From contig NZ_AP022870.1 in the NCBI RefSeq assembly GCF_011764545.1, forward strand, positions 7,322,001 through 7,386,000: a DNA stretch of 64,000 bases. Reading direction: 5' to 3'. Origin of the DNA: Phytohabitans flavus. GTDB taxonomy: Bacteria > Actinomycetota > Actinomycetes > Mycobacteriales > Micromonosporaceae. Of the stretch, positions 36,485 to 46,861 are shown piece by piece; within the stretch, counting starts at the first letter, position 1, and every line of letters begins with the position of its first letter. The notes under the pieces were generated by a model, which was given only the letters and a program-made list of their open reading frames with translations, searched no databases and had not been told where the DNA came from. The position numbers and the translations under genes are program-made.

Positions 36485-36998
36485 GTAATTCTTCGACGCC
36501 GTCAGCGCAGCCGAGCACCTGGCAGATCTCCGCGGTGACGTCGGCCGGCAGCAGGCCGTCGTGGGCGCAGAGGCTGAGCAGCTGGTGTGCGGAGACGCCC
36601 AGGTCAGCGAGGAGTTCGGGGTCGCCGACCGGGTCGACGTCGGGCCCTGCGGCCGGTGGTGGGGCGGCCTCGTCGCCAGTGGCCGCCGGCGGGTTGGTCA
36701 CCTCGTCGATCTCCAGCGCCGGCGCCTTCACGTCGCCGAGCAGCAGCGCGCCTATCCGGGACTCCTCGGCGAACACCGAGTCGGAACCGAAGACGCGCAG
36801 GTCCTCGCCCTGGTCGAGGCGGAGGATGGCAAGGTACGAGTCGTCCGACTCGACGAACAGCAGCGCCACGTCGGCATCCGGGTCGACATCGCGCAGCTGG
36901 TCGACGACCTCGTCGATGTCGGCGGCACCGGTCAGATCCAGCTCGGACGCGACCCAACCGGTGGAGCCGCGCGCGACGGCAGCAGCGAAGTACGACAC
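36477..36998 (-). CDS. tRNA adenosine deaminase-associated protein
   Basis: 173 acidic residues starting SYFAAAVARGSTGWVASELD, with VVDQLRDVDPDADVALLFVE and a Pro/Ala-rich linker before a C-terminal helical part (ELLADLGVSAHQLLSLCAHD). This family is named for its constant position directly upstream of tadA in actinomycetes; the biochemical role is unknown. The start is GTG 36998, and the gene overlaps tadA by 8 bases. Confidence 0.87.
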   Translation of the reverse strand: MSYFAAAVARGSTGWVASELDLTGAADIDEVVDQLRDVDPDADVALLFVESDDSYLAILRLDQGEDLRVFGSDSVFAEESRIGALLLGDVKAPALEIDEVTNPPAATGDEAAPPPAAGPDVDPVGDPELLADLGVSAHQLLSLCAHDGLLPADVTAEICQVLGCADGVEELRE

Positions 36999-37115
36999 GG
37001 TCCCCCAAGTTTTCCGCTACGCCGTGACGGTAGTCGCTCGGGTCGGCGGCTGGTCGCACAACGCCCCGAGAATCGCGCTTCTCAGGGCTTATCTGATGGC
37101 TCGAGGAGGCTCCGC

Positions 37116-37283
37116 TCAGCTCGCCAGGCGCCGGCGCATGGCGATCAGCTCGCGCAACCGATCTCCGCGCAGTCGCCGAGGGCGCTCACGATCACGCACC
37201 GACTTCGCGCTGGCGAGCTCCGCGAGGAGCTGGAGCCGGCGGCGGCTTCGGTCGGGGTCGAGCCGCTCCACAGTCCAGGCCAT
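37116..37283 (-). CDS. Possible small basic protein
   Basis: 55 residues from ATG 37283: MAWTVERLDPDRSRRRLQLL, then ELASAKSVRDRERPRRLRGD, Arg-rich and probably helical. It fills an otherwise empty 360-base stretch between the deaminase partner and a membrane protein gene. No strong ribosome site and no family that I recognise; it may be spurious. Confidence 0.3.
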   Translation of the reverse strand: MAWTVERLDPDRSRRRLQLLAELASAKSVRDRERPRRLRGDRLRELIAMRRRLAS

Positions 37284-37357
37284 GTCGCGAGGGTGCCGAA
37301 CATGGGCGCCCTTAGTCAAGCCCGGGTGCGTCGCGCAACGACGTGTTAACAGAACGC

Positions 37358-37705
37358 CTACCAGAGTGGCCAGTCGCCACTGGTCCCCCAGCGGACGGCG
37401 AGCGCGATGGCGGCCGCTGACCAAGCCACCCCAAGGCTGATCGCGACCCCCGCGGCGACGCCCCGGTCACCCTGACGGATGAGGATCAAGGTCGCCGCCC
37501 AGGCGATCGCACCGGCCAGCACCGACCACAAGACATAGGTGCGCAGACTGTCGGCGAGCAGCCCGAAGAAGAGCATCCAGGCGGCGCCCGCGCCCAACCC
37601 GGCGCTCAGCGCGCCACCCCGCACCCGGTTGGGCTCGCGGTAGGTGGGGCGCGGCGGCCGGGACGGGAACAACCCCGAGGGGGTACGCGGAAAGTGGTCC
37701 GCCAT
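37358..37705 (-). CDS. Small membrane protein, unknown function
   Basis: 115 residues. A Pro/Arg-rich cytosolic start (HFPRTPSGLFPSRPPRPTYR) precedes three predicted TMs (AWMLFFGLLADSL; YVLWSVLAGAIAWAATLILI; AAGVAISLGVAWSAAAIALA). Divergent from the M23 peptidase gene at 37763. No known domain. Confidence 0.72.
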   Translation of the reverse strand: MADHFPRTPSGLFPSRPPRPTYREPNRVRGGALSAGLGAGAAWMLFFGLLADSLRTYVLWSVLAGAIAWAATLILIRQGDRGVAAGVAISLGVAWSAAAIALAVRWGTSGDWPLW

Positions 37706-37762
37706 GAGGGCAGCCTACCCGGCGGGTCTGCGGAGATTTGGCTCGTCTGCGAGTATGGCCGG

Positions 37763-38542
37763 GTGCTTCGGGGACGACGGACACGTGGGTCGGTGATCGT
37801 AGTGCTGGCTGGCGCCTTGGCGGCGGGCTGCGCACAGAATGCGTCAGAGGCGGGAGAGCCGGTCGCGTGGGAGGAGCCAGCAGCGGCCACCACGGCGGCG
37901 GCCGATCCGACGACCGGCGCACCGGAGCCGACGCCAACCCCCACTCTCACGCCGAGCGCGACGCCCTCACCCCGCGCCAGGCCGACGCCGTTGAAGACCG
38001 GCGGCGCCCCCAAGGCCACCATCGGCAAGTGGAAGTATGTCTTTCCGGTGCAGGCGAGCAATGTCTCCTACCACCCCACCCACTCCGGCTACCCGGCGAC
38101 CGACATCTTCGCCGACTGTGGAGAGCCGGTCGTGGCGGTCACCGACGGCAAGGTGCTCGAGGTCAGCCGGGTCGACAGGTACAGCAAGACCGGCACGCAA
38201 GGCCCCGACAACGGCGGCCTGTCCGTGTCGCTGCTCGGCGACGACGGCGTCCGCTACTACGGCTCGCACCTGACCGTGGTGCAGTCCGGAATCGAGGCGG
38301 GCGTCCGGGTGCGGGCCGGCCAGCGGCTCGGCACGGTCGGCAAGACCGGTAACGCCAACAACGTGTGTCACCTTCACTTCGGCATCTCGCCGGTGTGCGA
38401 GCGCACGGGCGACTGGTGGATCCGCCGCGGCGTGATCTGGCCCGCGCCGTACCTCAACGACTGGCGCAAACAGAAGAGCACGTCGCCGGTGAGCAAAGTC
38501 TCGTCGTACAAGGCGAGCAACGGCTGCCCCCGCGAGCCGTAG
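37763..38542 (+). CDS. M23-family peptidase lipoprotein (LytM domain)
   Basis: 259 residues from GTG 37763. Signal peptide ending in lipobox ALAAGC, then a Thr/Pro-rich wall-spanning linker (PTPTPTLTPSATPSP). The LytM/M23 domain has the zinc ligands of HSGYPATDIFADCGEPV (H-x4-8-D), VRYYGSHL and the C-terminal HLHFGIS. These enzymes cleave peptidoglycan cross-bridges or, if inactive, activate amidases; both key motifs are intact here. Confidence 0.9.
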   Translation: MLRGRRTRGSVIVVLAGALAAGCAQNASEAGEPVAWEEPAAATTAAADPTTGAPEPTPTPTLTPSATPSPRARPTPLKTGGAPKATIGKWKYVFPVQASNVSYHPTHSGYPATDIFADCGEPVVAVTDGKVLEVSRVDRYSKTGTQGPDNGGLSVSLLGDDGVRYYGSHLTVVQSGIEAGVRVRAGQRLGTVGKTGNANNVCHLHFGISPVCERTGDWWIRRGVIWPAPYLNDWRKQKSTSPVSKVSSYKASNGCPREP

Positions 38543-38601
38543 CGGGCAACCGAGCACAATCTCGGTAACCGTTCCGCAGCGGCGTGTGCTTAAGTTCCGG
38601 C

Positions 38602-39578
38602 GTGGACATCGCGGTGATCGGGCTGGGGCTCATCGGCGGATCGACGCTGCGGGCGCTCGCCCGGGCCGGGCACCAGGTGTTGGGCTACGACGCTGATCCG
38701 GCCACCCGGGCCACCGCGCGCACCGCCGCCGCGAAGGCCCCAGCCGGCGCTCGGTGGCAGGTCGCGCCGACGGTACGGGACGCGGTGGCCAGCGCTGAGC
38801 TCGTGGTTGTCGCGGTGCCGCTGCCGGCGTTCGAGGCGGTGCTGCACGAGCTGGGCAACTCCGGCTACTCAGGGCTCGTCACCGACGTCACCTCGGTCAA
38901 GGGCCCGGTCCGCGACCTCGTGGAGCGGCGGCTGCACCGGCTCGCCGGGTTCGTCGGGGGCACCCGATGGCCGGGCGGGAGACCTCCGGCTTCACCTCCG
39001 CCGACCCCGACCTCTTCACCGGCTGCGCCTGGGTGCTCTGCCTGGAGCCGCAGGAGACCCCGCTCCCGGACTGGCTGGAGCTGGCGGCGCTGATCACCGG
39101 ACTCGGCGCCCGCGTCGTACCAGCGACCGCCGACGAGCACGACCGGGCGGTTGCGGTCATCAGCCACGTACCGCATCTGCTGGCCGCGGCGCTCGCCGCC
39201 AGCGCGACCGACCCACTCGCGGCGGCGCTGGCCGCCGGTTCGTTCCGCGACGGCACCCGGGTGGCCGCCGCCCGACCGGAGCTCGTGGCTGCCATGTCCG
39301 GTGGAAACGCCGCAGCGGTGGGGCCCGCCCTCGACGTCGTGCTCGACGCGCTCCGCCAGGCCCGCGCCGCCCTCGACAGCGCCGACCCGATCGCCGAGCT
39401 GGCCACGTGGCTCAAGCCTGGCGCGGCCGCCCGCGGCGCCTGGCCGCCCAAGCCCGGCCCGACGCTGGACCTCCCAGCCCGCTCCGACGCGCTGCTCCGC
39501 CTCGGCCGTGCCGGCGGCTGGGTGACGGCCGTGGCGCCAGACCGCCGCTCGGTAACGGCCGTCCGCCCCGAGGGCTAG
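38602..39578 (+). CDS. tyrA: Prephenate dehydrogenase (frameshifted as sequenced)
   Basis: Tyrosine synthesis. GTG 38602 starts VDIAVIGLGLIGGSTLRALA, the NAD-binding GxGxxG fold, followed by AELVVVAVPLPAF and LVTDVTSVKGPV. The G run 38956-38960 lacks one base; restoring it gives FVGGHPMAGRETSGFTSADP, the substrate-binding His and catalytic-domain motif, and ISHVPHLLAAALAASA, for 325 residues in all. No ACT domain is visible. Convergent with the M48 protease gene, overlapping by 4 bases. Confidence 0.88.
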
Positions 39579-41407
39579 GCAGTCGCCTGCCTCAGCGCCC
39601 CGGTCAGCACGTCGCGGCTGTTCTTGGCGATCAGCTCGCTGATCCACCCCTCGCGCACGGCGACCTTCTGCCCACCGTGCAGCGTGAGGTCGGCGCGCAG
39701 CGGCACGTTCTTGGTGATGGCAACCGAGGTGATCTCCTCGTACGCCAGGTAGCGGTGCTGCTTGGCGATCTCGTTGGCCGAGGTCGAGCCGACAAGCGCC
39801 CGCAGCCGGGCCTTCCCCTTGCCAGGCTTGCCCGGGTTGCTGATGAACACCAGCCCTTTGTCCAGCACCACGAGGTCATGCTCGACGCCGTCGACCTTCA
39901 CGTTGGCGATCCCCGCGATCACGCCCGCCACGCTCGCGCGGCCCCGCAGCTCGACCGGCGCCGCGCCACGCGGGTCGATTCCGAGATGGGCCAGCCACGC
40001 GCGGGCCTCTCCCACGGTCTGCGGCGATACCGCCCGCGCGGCGATCTCGGCGCTGGGCAGCGGCTGGCCGTCGCGCCCCAGCAGGCGGGCCGGGCCGCTC
40101 CACGAGAGCTGCCAATAGGCCACATTGGACCGGATGGCGGCGAGCGCGACAAGCATGGCCATCGTGTCGGTGAACCGCTGCGGCACCTCGTGCCGCGGGG
40201 CGCCCGGAAAGAGGCTCTCCGCCGCGGCGCCAAGCCGCTTGGCCTCGACGATGTCCAGCAACACGGCCAGGCTGAGCCGGTTGGCCCCGGTCGCGCGGCC
40301 GATCGCGTGGAAGGCCTCGTCGGCGTCCCGCTGCATCGTAGTCGTGGCGGTTGCGGCCGTGAAGTACTCCCACGGCAGCACCTGCCGCTCCCCCACGTCT
40401 AACATCCGATCCTGTACCGCCCGCCCAGCGCCGCGCAGGTCGGGCAGCAGCACACCGGCTTGGCGTCCATCCGGTGGGCGTGGCACCTCAGCGGCTGCGC
40501 CGATCTCCCGGATCCGCTCGGCGACCGGCGGGTGCGTGTCCCACGGTGAGCCCTCGCCCGGCGGCTCCTGCCCGCGCATGCCCGCCAGCTCGTGCTTGCG
40601 GGCGGCGAGCAGCTCGGCGAACCCGCCGAAGATGTCGTCCGGCGCGAAGCCCGACTTCCAGCCCGGTTCGACGTATTGCTTGTAGTAGAAACCCCACGCC
40701 GCGTCCAGGACCGGCAGGTCGCCCAGCGCAATCGCCGCGGCGGCCCGGCCGGCGGCGCGTACCGCGGCCCGGTCGGCCTCCAGCTCCTGCCGCCGCGAAG
40801 CGGCGTTGTCGACCAGCAGGTACAGCCGGGCGTAGCCCTTGAGGACCCGGCCCGCCACGTTGTACCGCCAGGCGCGGCCGATCGTGCCGCGGGTCGTGCG
40901 CCGTCCCCTGTACGCGATCATGGCAAGCGGGGTGCTCGACCGCGAGTAGTGGGCCAACTCGTGCGTGAGCACCGCGCGCAGCTGGTCCACCGTGAACGCG
41001 TGGAGCAGCGGAAGTCCAATGTAGAGGATTCGTCGCCCGCCGACGAGGCCAAGCAGGCGGGCTTCCTCGAAGGCGGCGGCCTTCACCTGCGGTACGAGGC
41101 GGATCTCCTTGGGCGCACGGCTGTCGGCGACGTGGGCCAGCTCGTGCACGGTGCGCCACAGCTCGGGCGCCTGGTCCGGTCCGATGCTCAGCCCCTTGGG
41201 TGCCCCGGGCCCGGTACGTAGCGCCTTCAACGCCCCAACGACCACTATCCCGACGAGCACCGGAAAGACGGATATCACGCCGGCGCCCACGGGCACGAAC
41301 GTGCTGAGCCACGCGCTGAACACAATGCCGGCGGCGACCTGGACGAGCGCGACGATATAGAAGCCGGCGAGCATGAGCACTGACATGCCGGCACGAAGAG
41401 CAGCCAT
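39575..41407 (-). CDS. M48-family membrane metalloprotease
   Basis: 610 residues from ATG 41407 (good GGAGGAAG site). Two N-terminal TMs (LMLAGFYIVALVQVAAGIVF; GVISVFPVLVGIVVVGALKA) precede the peptidase domain. The zinc motif VLTHELAHYSR (HExxH) and downstream ELEADRAAVRAAG (third ligand Glu) are intact, as is SPWDTHPPVAERI. The C-terminal 250 residues have a PH-like region (GKARLRALVGS, NVPLRADLTLHGG). HtpX-like quality control is the likely role, inferred from family. Confidence 0.87.
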   Translation of the reverse strand: MAALRAGMSVLMLAGFYIVALVQVAAGIVFSAWLSTFVPVGAGVISVFPVLVGIVVVGALKALRTGPGAPKGLSIGPDQAPELWRTVHELAHVADSRAPKEIRLVPQVKAAAFEEARLLGLVGGRRILYIGLPLLHAFTVDQLRAVLTHELAHYSRSSTPLAMIAYRGRRTTRGTIGRAWRYNVAGRVLKGYARLYLLVDNAASRRQELEADRAAVRAAGRAAAAIALGDLPVLDAAWGFYYKQYVEPGWKSGFAPDDIFGGFAELLAARKHELAGMRGQEPPGEGSPWDTHPPVAERIREIGAAAEVPRPPDGRQAGVLLPDLRGAGRAVQDRMLDVGERQVLPWEYFTAATATTTMQRDADEAFHAIGRATGANRLSLAVLLDIVEAKRLGAAAESLFPGAPRHEVPQRFTDTMAMLVALAAIRSNVAYWQLSWSGPARLLGRDGQPLPSAEIAARAVSPQTVGEARAWLAHLGIDPRGAAPVELRGRASVAGVIAGIANVKVDGVEHDLVVLDKGLVFISNPGKPGKGKARLRALVGSTSANEIAKQHRYLAYEEITSVAITKNVPLRADLTLHGGQKVAVREGWISELIAKNSRDVLTGALRQATA

Positions 41408-41477
41408 GCGCTTCCTCCCAGCGGAAACGTGCCGACAGACTACCTGGACGTGTGGCAGCGGGCGGTAGGTTCGGGGC

Positions 41478-42556
41478 GTGACCACCCGAGACCCCGTCGC
41501 CGACCTTCGGCGCATCGCGTTCCTGCTGGAGCGGGCCAACGAGGCGACCTACCGGGTGCGGGCGTTCCGCTCGGCCGCCAAGACGCTCGCCGCGCTGCCC
41601 GCCGAGGATGTGGCGAGCCGCGCCGCGGCCGGCACGCTCACCAAGCTCTCCGGCGTCGGCGACGTCACCGCGCGCTGCGTGATCGAGTCGCTGGCCGGCG
41701 AGGAGCCGGTGTACCTGCGGCGGCTGCTGGCCACCGAGGGCATCGACCTCGACGATGCGGCCGCTGAGCTGCGGCAGGCGCTGCGCGGCGACTGCCACAC
41801 CCACTCGGACTGGTCCGACGGCGGTTCGCCGATCGAGGAGATGGCGCTCGCCGCGGTCGAGCTCGGCCACGAGTACATGGTGCTGACCGACCACTCACCA
41901 AGCCTGACCGTCGCCCGTGGTCTCACCGCCGACCGCCTGCGCAAGCAGCTCGAGTACGTGGCCACGGTCAACGAGGCGCTCCCCCGGGCTTCCGCATCCT
42001 CACCGGCATCGAGGTCGACATCCTCGCCGACGGCTCGCTCGACCAGGACGAGGAGCTGCTCGCCCAGCTCGACGTGGTGGTCGGCTCGGTGCACAGCAAC
42101 CTGCGCGACGAGAGCACCAAGATGACCAAGCGGATGCTCACCGCGATCGCCAACCCACACCTGGACATCCTCGGTCACTGCACCGGCCGCATGGTGACGA
42201 AGCGGCCGCAGGGTGCCGAGGGCGAGGGCGATCGCGGCCACCGCCGGGCGAGCAAATCTGGCCGGCCGGAGAGCCAGTTCGATGCCGACGCGGTGTTCGC
42301 CGCCTGCGCGGAGTACGGCAAGGCCGTCGAGATCAACTCACGGCCGGAGCGCCAGGACCCGCCGAAGCGACTGATGCGCAAGGCGCTGGAGGCCGGCTGC
42401 TCGTTCGTCGTCAGCACCGACGCGCACGCGCCGGGTCAGCTCGACTGGCAGCGTTTCGGCTGCGAGCGGGCCTCGCTCTGCGGTGTGCTCCCCGAGCACG
42501 TGATCAATAGCTGGCCTGCTGAGCAGGTTGTCGAATGGGCTCGTTCGCATGGGTGA
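41478..42556 (+). CDS. PHP-domain protein with HhH module (frameshifted as sequenced)
   Basis: Restored length 359 residues. The N-terminal PolX-like helix-hairpin-helix region (RVRAFRSAAKTLAALP; LTKLSGVGDVTARCVIE) is followed by a PHP phosphoesterase domain: GDCHTHSDWSDGG, YMVLTDHSPSL, VVVGSVHSNLR, ILGHCTGR, STDAHAP supply the metal-binding His/Asp set. The frame breaks at the C run 41981-41985; adding one base gives GFRILTGIEVDILADGSLDQ. It lacks the polymerase palm. It could be a phosphatase or 3' nuclease. It overlaps the convergent EamA gene by 53 bases. Confidence 0.85.
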
Positions 42557-43490
42557 CCGGCCTCTTGCGCCGGCGCAATAGGCCCTGCGAGACCGCCACC
42601 CCAGCGAGCACGACGACCGCGCCCACCGGCTGGTACCACGACAGGCGCTCGTCGAGCACCAGGACGCCGATGACCGTGGCCGCGATCGGGATCAGGTAGG
42701 TCACGGTCGACGCGGTACTGGCGCCGGCGACCCGGATGTTGCCCATGTTGATCACGAAGGCCAGGCCGGTGCCGAGCGCGCCCAGCGCGAGCACGCTGCC
42801 GATCACCTCGATCGAAAGGGCGGTCGGGGCCGGTGGCGCGCCCACCAGCAGGGGTGTCACGATCGCCAGCTGCACGGTCGCGGCGAGCAGCTGCGCCGCC
42901 GACAGCGCGATGCCCGACTCCGGCCGCCCGGCGACAAACCGCTTCGTGTACGGGATACCGATGCCGTAGCAGGCCGCCGCGCCGAAGCACATCAACTGGC
43001 CGGTGAGGTGCGAGCCACCGATGCCCTGCCAGACGCCGAGCACGGTCAGCACACCGGCGAAGCCGATCCCGATACCCACCGCGCCCCGGGTCGTCAGCCG
43101 CTCGGTGCGGAACGCGAACACCGCCATCGGCAGCGCGATCAGCGGCGTGGTCGCATTCCAGATACCGGCGAGCACCGAAGAGACCCGCTCCTCGCCGAAG
43201 CCGAAGAGGGTGAACGGCAGCGCCACGCCGATCGCGCCGACCACGCTGAGGTGTGCCCAGAGCTTCGGGTCGCGGGGCAGCGGCACGCGCATCACCGCGA
43301 GCACGATGAGCAGCGTCAAGGCACCCGTGCCGACCCGGAAGAGGCTGAGGTAGAGCGGGTGCAGCTCGCGCACGCCGATCTTGATGAAAAGGAAGCTCGC
43401 GCCCCAGATCACCGCCAGGGCGAGGTAACCCGGCAGGAAGGCGCGCAGGTTGAGCCTGTCAGGAGCGGTAGCGCTGGACACTCCTGACAC
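42504..43490 (-). CDS. EamA/DMT-family transporter
   Basis: 328 residues with about ten TMs in two EamA repeats. The first begins ALAVIWGASFLFIKIGVREL, the second CFGAAACYGIGIPYTKRFVA; PVGAVVVLAGVAVSQGLL is the last TM. Drug/metabolite exporters of this type carry amino acids or metabolites; no substrate can be inferred. The C-terminus overlaps the PHP gene. Confidence 0.88.
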   Translation of the reverse strand: MSGVSSATAPDRLNLRAFLPGYLALAVIWGASFLFIKIGVRELHPLYLSLFRVGTGALTLLIVLAVMRVPLPRDPKLWAHLSVVGAIGVALPFTLFGFGEERVSSVLAGIWNATTPLIALPMAVFAFRTERLTTRGAVGIGIGFAGVLTVLGVWQGIGGSHLTGQLMCFGAAACYGIGIPYTKRFVAGRPESGIALSAAQLLAATVQLAIVTPLLVGAPPAPTALSIEVIGSVLALGALGTGLAFVINMGNIRVAGASTASTVTYLIPIAATVIGVLVLDERLSWYQPVGAVVVLAGVAVSQGLLRRRKRPVTHANEPIRQPAQQASY

Positions 43491-43613
43491 TCTGCCGGAG
43501 GCGTACGACGAAAGTCCCGCGCTTTTCGGACCTGGTGATTGCCGTCACGCTGTGCGACACGGGCGGCGACCAATGAAGAGGCGGGTGATCGAGGTCTCAC
43601 GTAAGGTTCCAGC

Positions 43614-45283
43614 GTGGGACGAATCGATGACCTCGCGGACCGCTACGTAGACGAGTGGGCCGCCCTCAATCCGACCGGCGCCACCTATGCCGGCATCAAG
43701 GGCCACGACGACCAGCTGGACGACCTCTCGCCAGACGGGTTCGTGACCCGAGCAGACCTGACCCGCCGCACTCTGGCCGCGATCACCGCGACCGAGTCGT
43801 CGACCGAGCCCGAGCGGGTCGCCAAAGAGGCGATGGTCGAGCGGCTCGGCCTGGAGCTGGAGCGGTACGACGCGGGCGAGGTGACCAGCGAGCTCAACGT
43901 GATCTCAAGCGCGTTGCACGGGCTACGCATGGTCTTCGATCTGATGCCCACCGAGGGCGAGGCCGCGATCACCAACATCGCCGCCCGCCTCGGCCAGTTC
44001 CCCGCCGCCCTGGAGCAGTACAAGGTGACGCTGCGGGAGGCCGCCGAGGCCGGGCACGTCAGCTCGCGCGCCCAGATGATCGAGGTCGCCAAGCAGTGCG
44101 ACAGCTGGACCGACCCGGACGTGGACAACTTCTTCCACGGGTTGGTCGACAGGCTCGACGCCGAGGGGACCCTCGCCGCCGAGCTGAAGCGCGGCGCAGC
44201 CGCGGCCACCGCCGCGACCGCCGCGTTCGGTGAGTTCCTGCGCAAGACCATGGCGCCGCTCGGGCGGGAAAAGCAGGCGGCCGGTCGCGAGCGGTACCAG
44301 CTCGCCTCCCGTTACTTCCTTGGCGCGCAGGTCGACCTCGACGAGACGTACGCCTGGGGCTTCGACGAGCTGGCCCGCCTGGAGTCCGACATGCGTGGGG
44401 TCTCCGCCCGCATCGCCGGCTCCGGCGCCTCGATCGACGACGCCGTCGCCGCGCTGGACGCCGACCCGTCCCGCCGGATCGAGGGCAAGGAGGAGTTCCG
44501 CGACTGGATGCAGGCCCTGGCCGACAAGGCCTTGGTCGACCTGCACGGCACGCACTTCGAGATCCCGGAGCCGGTCCGGCGTATCGAGTGCTGCCTGGCG
44601 CCGACAAGCGACGGCGGCATCTACTACACGGCGCCGAGCGAAGACTTCTCCCGCCCCGGCCGCATGTGGTGGGCGGTGCCGCAGGGCATCACCGCGTTCT
44701 CCACCTGGCGCGAGGTCACCACCGTCTACCACGAGGGCGTGCCAGGCCACCACCTCCAGATCGCCCAGACGCTTGTCCGGGCCGAGCTGCTCAACCGCTG
44801 GCAGCGGCTGCTCAGCTGGTCGTCCGGGCACGGCGAGGGCTGGGCGCTCTACTCGGAGCGGCTCATGGACGACCTCGGCTACCTGGAGGACCCGGGACAC
44901 AAGCTGGGCATGCTCGACGGCCAGGCGCTCCGGGCCGCCCGCGTGATCGTCGACATCGGGATGCACCTGGAGCTGGAGATCCCGCGCGACAACCCGTTCG
45001 GCTTCCACCCCGGCGAGCGGTGGACCCCGAGCTGGGCTGGGAGTTCCTGCGCGCCCACTGCCGGGTGCCGAACGAAATCCTCCGCTTCGAGCTCAACCGC
45101 TACCTCGGCTGGCCCGGCCAGGCCCCGGCGTACAAGGTGGGCGAGCGCATCTGGCTCCAGGCCCGGGACGAGGCCAAGGCGCGCAAGGGTGAGGACTTCG
45201 ACCTCAAGGAGTTCCACCAGGCCGCGCTGAACCTCGGTTCGCTCGGCCTCGACCCGTTCAAGGCCGCGATGGCCCGCCTCTAG
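43614..45283 (+). CDS. DUF885-family (M1/M32-like) metallopeptidase (frameshifted near the 3' end)
   Basis: 556 residues when restored. The family motif VYHEGVPGHHLQIAQ contains the HExxH-like zinc site, and GEGWALYSERLMDDLGYLED follows, as in all DUF885 proteins. An all-helical N-terminal half starts GRIDDLADRYVDEWAALNPT. The frame breaks at the C run 45025-45028; one base gives PELGWEFLRAHCRVPNEILR and a C-terminus at 45283. No signal peptide, so cytoplasmic. Peptidase activity is inferred from the motif. Confidence 0.87.
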
Positions 45284-45290
45284 CAGGATT

Positions 45291-45339
45291 CCGGCCGCGG
45301 CCCGAGCAGGCTGATTGCCTGTCCCCAGGCCGCGGCCGG
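45291..45339. terminator. Bidirectional hairpin between DUF885 and DUF6114 genes
   Basis: CCGGCCGCGGCC (45291-45302) pairs perfectly with GGCCGCGGCCGG (45328-45339). The loop contains a second stem, CAGGC-TGATT-GCCTG. It sits between two convergent stop codons, so it can serve both strands. Confidence 0.7.
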
Positions 45340-45345
45340 CCCATC

Positions 45346-46782
45346 TCAGGCGGTGTCGACCAGGCCCTTCCCGGTCAGGGTGGCACAGTCGATGTACGCG
45401 AGCTGGATCTCGATGTCCGTGAACGTGATCGGCAGCAGCGGCACCGGGACTCCCGGAATGAGCGGCGGCGGCGAAGCTGGCGTGTAGAGCTGCTTGATGC
45501 CGAGCAGCTTGCCTGAGAAGCGCGGCGTGAAGAAGCGCACCTTGCCCTCGACGGTCAGCGGGTCGGCCTTGATGGACTTGCGCCGGGTACTCGTGACGGC
45601 CGGCTTCAGCTCGAAGTCCTCCGTCACCGACTTGGTCATGTTGAACCAGAGCACCTTCATCGTGCCGCCTCCGCGCAGCGGTAGGTCGGTCACGCCGTGG
45701 TACTCCAGGTTGTAGTCCGTCAGCTTCGAGCCCGTCATGATCGACGGTATGGGGTTGATCGCCTGGATATCGGCGGGTGGGGGCAGCACCCTCGTGGCGA
45801 CCGGCTGCTCCCCGCTCCCTGGCTGACCGCCGCCGGGCTGACCGCCACCGGGTGCGTCACCACCGCTGGCCGGCGGGCAGCTCGGCGTGGGCTCCGGCTG
45901 TACCGGCCCGTCCGGCGCCTGCGTGCCGCTCGGAGTCGGTGTCGGGGCCGCCTCTGCCGCCGGCGCCTGCTGGCTGCCACCGATGCCGATCAGGCCGCCG
46001 ATCCCCTCAAGGATGCCGGTGATGATGTTGCCGTCCTCCTCGCTCTCCGGTGCCGGCGTGGCGGTCCCGGACGGGGTCGGCGTGGGTGTCGCAGGCGTGG
46101 CCTCGGGCTGGCAGGGCGCCGCGTGCGCCGGCGTCCCGCCCGGCAGCGTCATCGCCCCGGCCACCGCCAGGCTCAGCAGCACGACCGTGATCGCGTACAG
46201 CTCGGACCGTCCCGGGCCGGACCGCTGGGTGGGGATCTCGCCGGTGACGTCCACATCGGACTCGTGCCGGTGCTCGCGCTGCGGCGGCACCACGGGCCCG
46301 TCCAGCAGCGTGTCCACTGTGGTCTCCTCGGCCGGCTCCGGCTGTTCCTCGGCATCCGGCTCGGCGGAGCCGACCTGGGCCGGCTCCGGCGGCGCGATCG
46401 GCGTCCACGCGAAGCCGAGCGCGCTGCCGACCATGCCGAGCAGCAGGCCGACGAGGAAGCCGCCCAGGTTGACCCCGATGAGCGAGAAGACGGCCGTCAT
46501 CGCGGCGACGATCGCGTAGAACATGCGCTGGGCGGGCGTGCCCCACATCAGCAGCCCGCAGGCGACCAGGATGGTCGGGATCAGCCAGGACAGGAAACCG
46601 GTCGGTCCCATCTGGAACGAGAGGCCGCCGAGGCTCCCCTGGGTCGTCGCGAAGATCTCCAGGCCGGAGAGGATCGTGAACAGGCCACCCCAGAAAGGTC
46701 GGGTCCGCCGCCACATGCGGAAGGCCCGCCAGCCCCGGACCAACGCGCCGGTCCGGGCGTGCTGCGGCGTCGAGGAAGTCAC
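45346..46782 (-). CDS. DUF6114-domain membrane protein
   Basis: About 478 residues from GTG 46782 (GGAGG five bases ahead; a TTG at 46818 is also possible). The N-terminal DUF6114 part has four TMs (FWGGLFTILSGLEIFATT; LSWLIPTILVACGLLMWG; FYAIVAAMTAVFSLIGVNLG; FLVGLLLGMVGSALGFAW). An acidic cytosolic linker and a further TM (YAITVVLLSLAVAGAMTLPG) lead to a Pro/Thr/Ser-rich extracytoplasmic region and a beta-rich C-terminal domain. It lies 80 bases after the DUF6230 gene; the two families commonly occur together in actinomycetes. Function unknown. Confidence 0.82.
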   Translation of the reverse strand: MTSSTPQHARTGALVRGWRAFRMWRRTRPFWGGLFTILSGLEIFATTQGSLGGLSFQMGPTGFLSWLIPTILVACGLLMWGTPAQRMFYAIVAAMTAVFSLIGVNLGGFLVGLLLGMVGSALGFAWTPIAPPEPAQVGSAEPDAEEQPEPAEETTVDTLLDGPVVPPQREHRHESDVDVTGEIPTQRSGPGRSELYAITVVLLSLAVAGAMTLPGGTPAHAAPCQPEATPATPTPTPSGTATPAPESEEDGNIITGILEGIGGLIGIGGSQQAPAAEAAPTPTPSGTQAPDGPVQPEPTPSCPPASGGDAPGGGQPGGGQPGSGEQPVATRVLPPPADIQAINPIPSIMTGSKLTDYNLEYHGVTDLPLRGGGTMKVLWFNMTKSVTEDFELKPAVTSTRRKSIKADPLTVEGKVRFFTPRFSGKLLGIKQLYTPASPPPLIPGVPVPLLPITFTDIEIQLAYIDCATLTGKGLVDTA

Positions 46783-46822
46783 CAACTCCTCCAAGGGCAA
46801 AGAACGACGTTGGGCCAAGACA

Positions 46823-46853
46823 AGGCCCGCGAAGGCGGTCCCTCCGCGGGCCT
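46823..46853 (-). terminator. Hairpin between DUF6230 and DUF6114 genes
   Basis: AGGCCCGCG (46823-46831) and CGCGGGCCT (46845-46853) form a 9-bp stem in the gap between the two minus-strand genes. No U run; it may attenuate or stabilise rather than terminate. Confidence 0.45.
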
Positions 46854-46861
46854 CTCGGCGA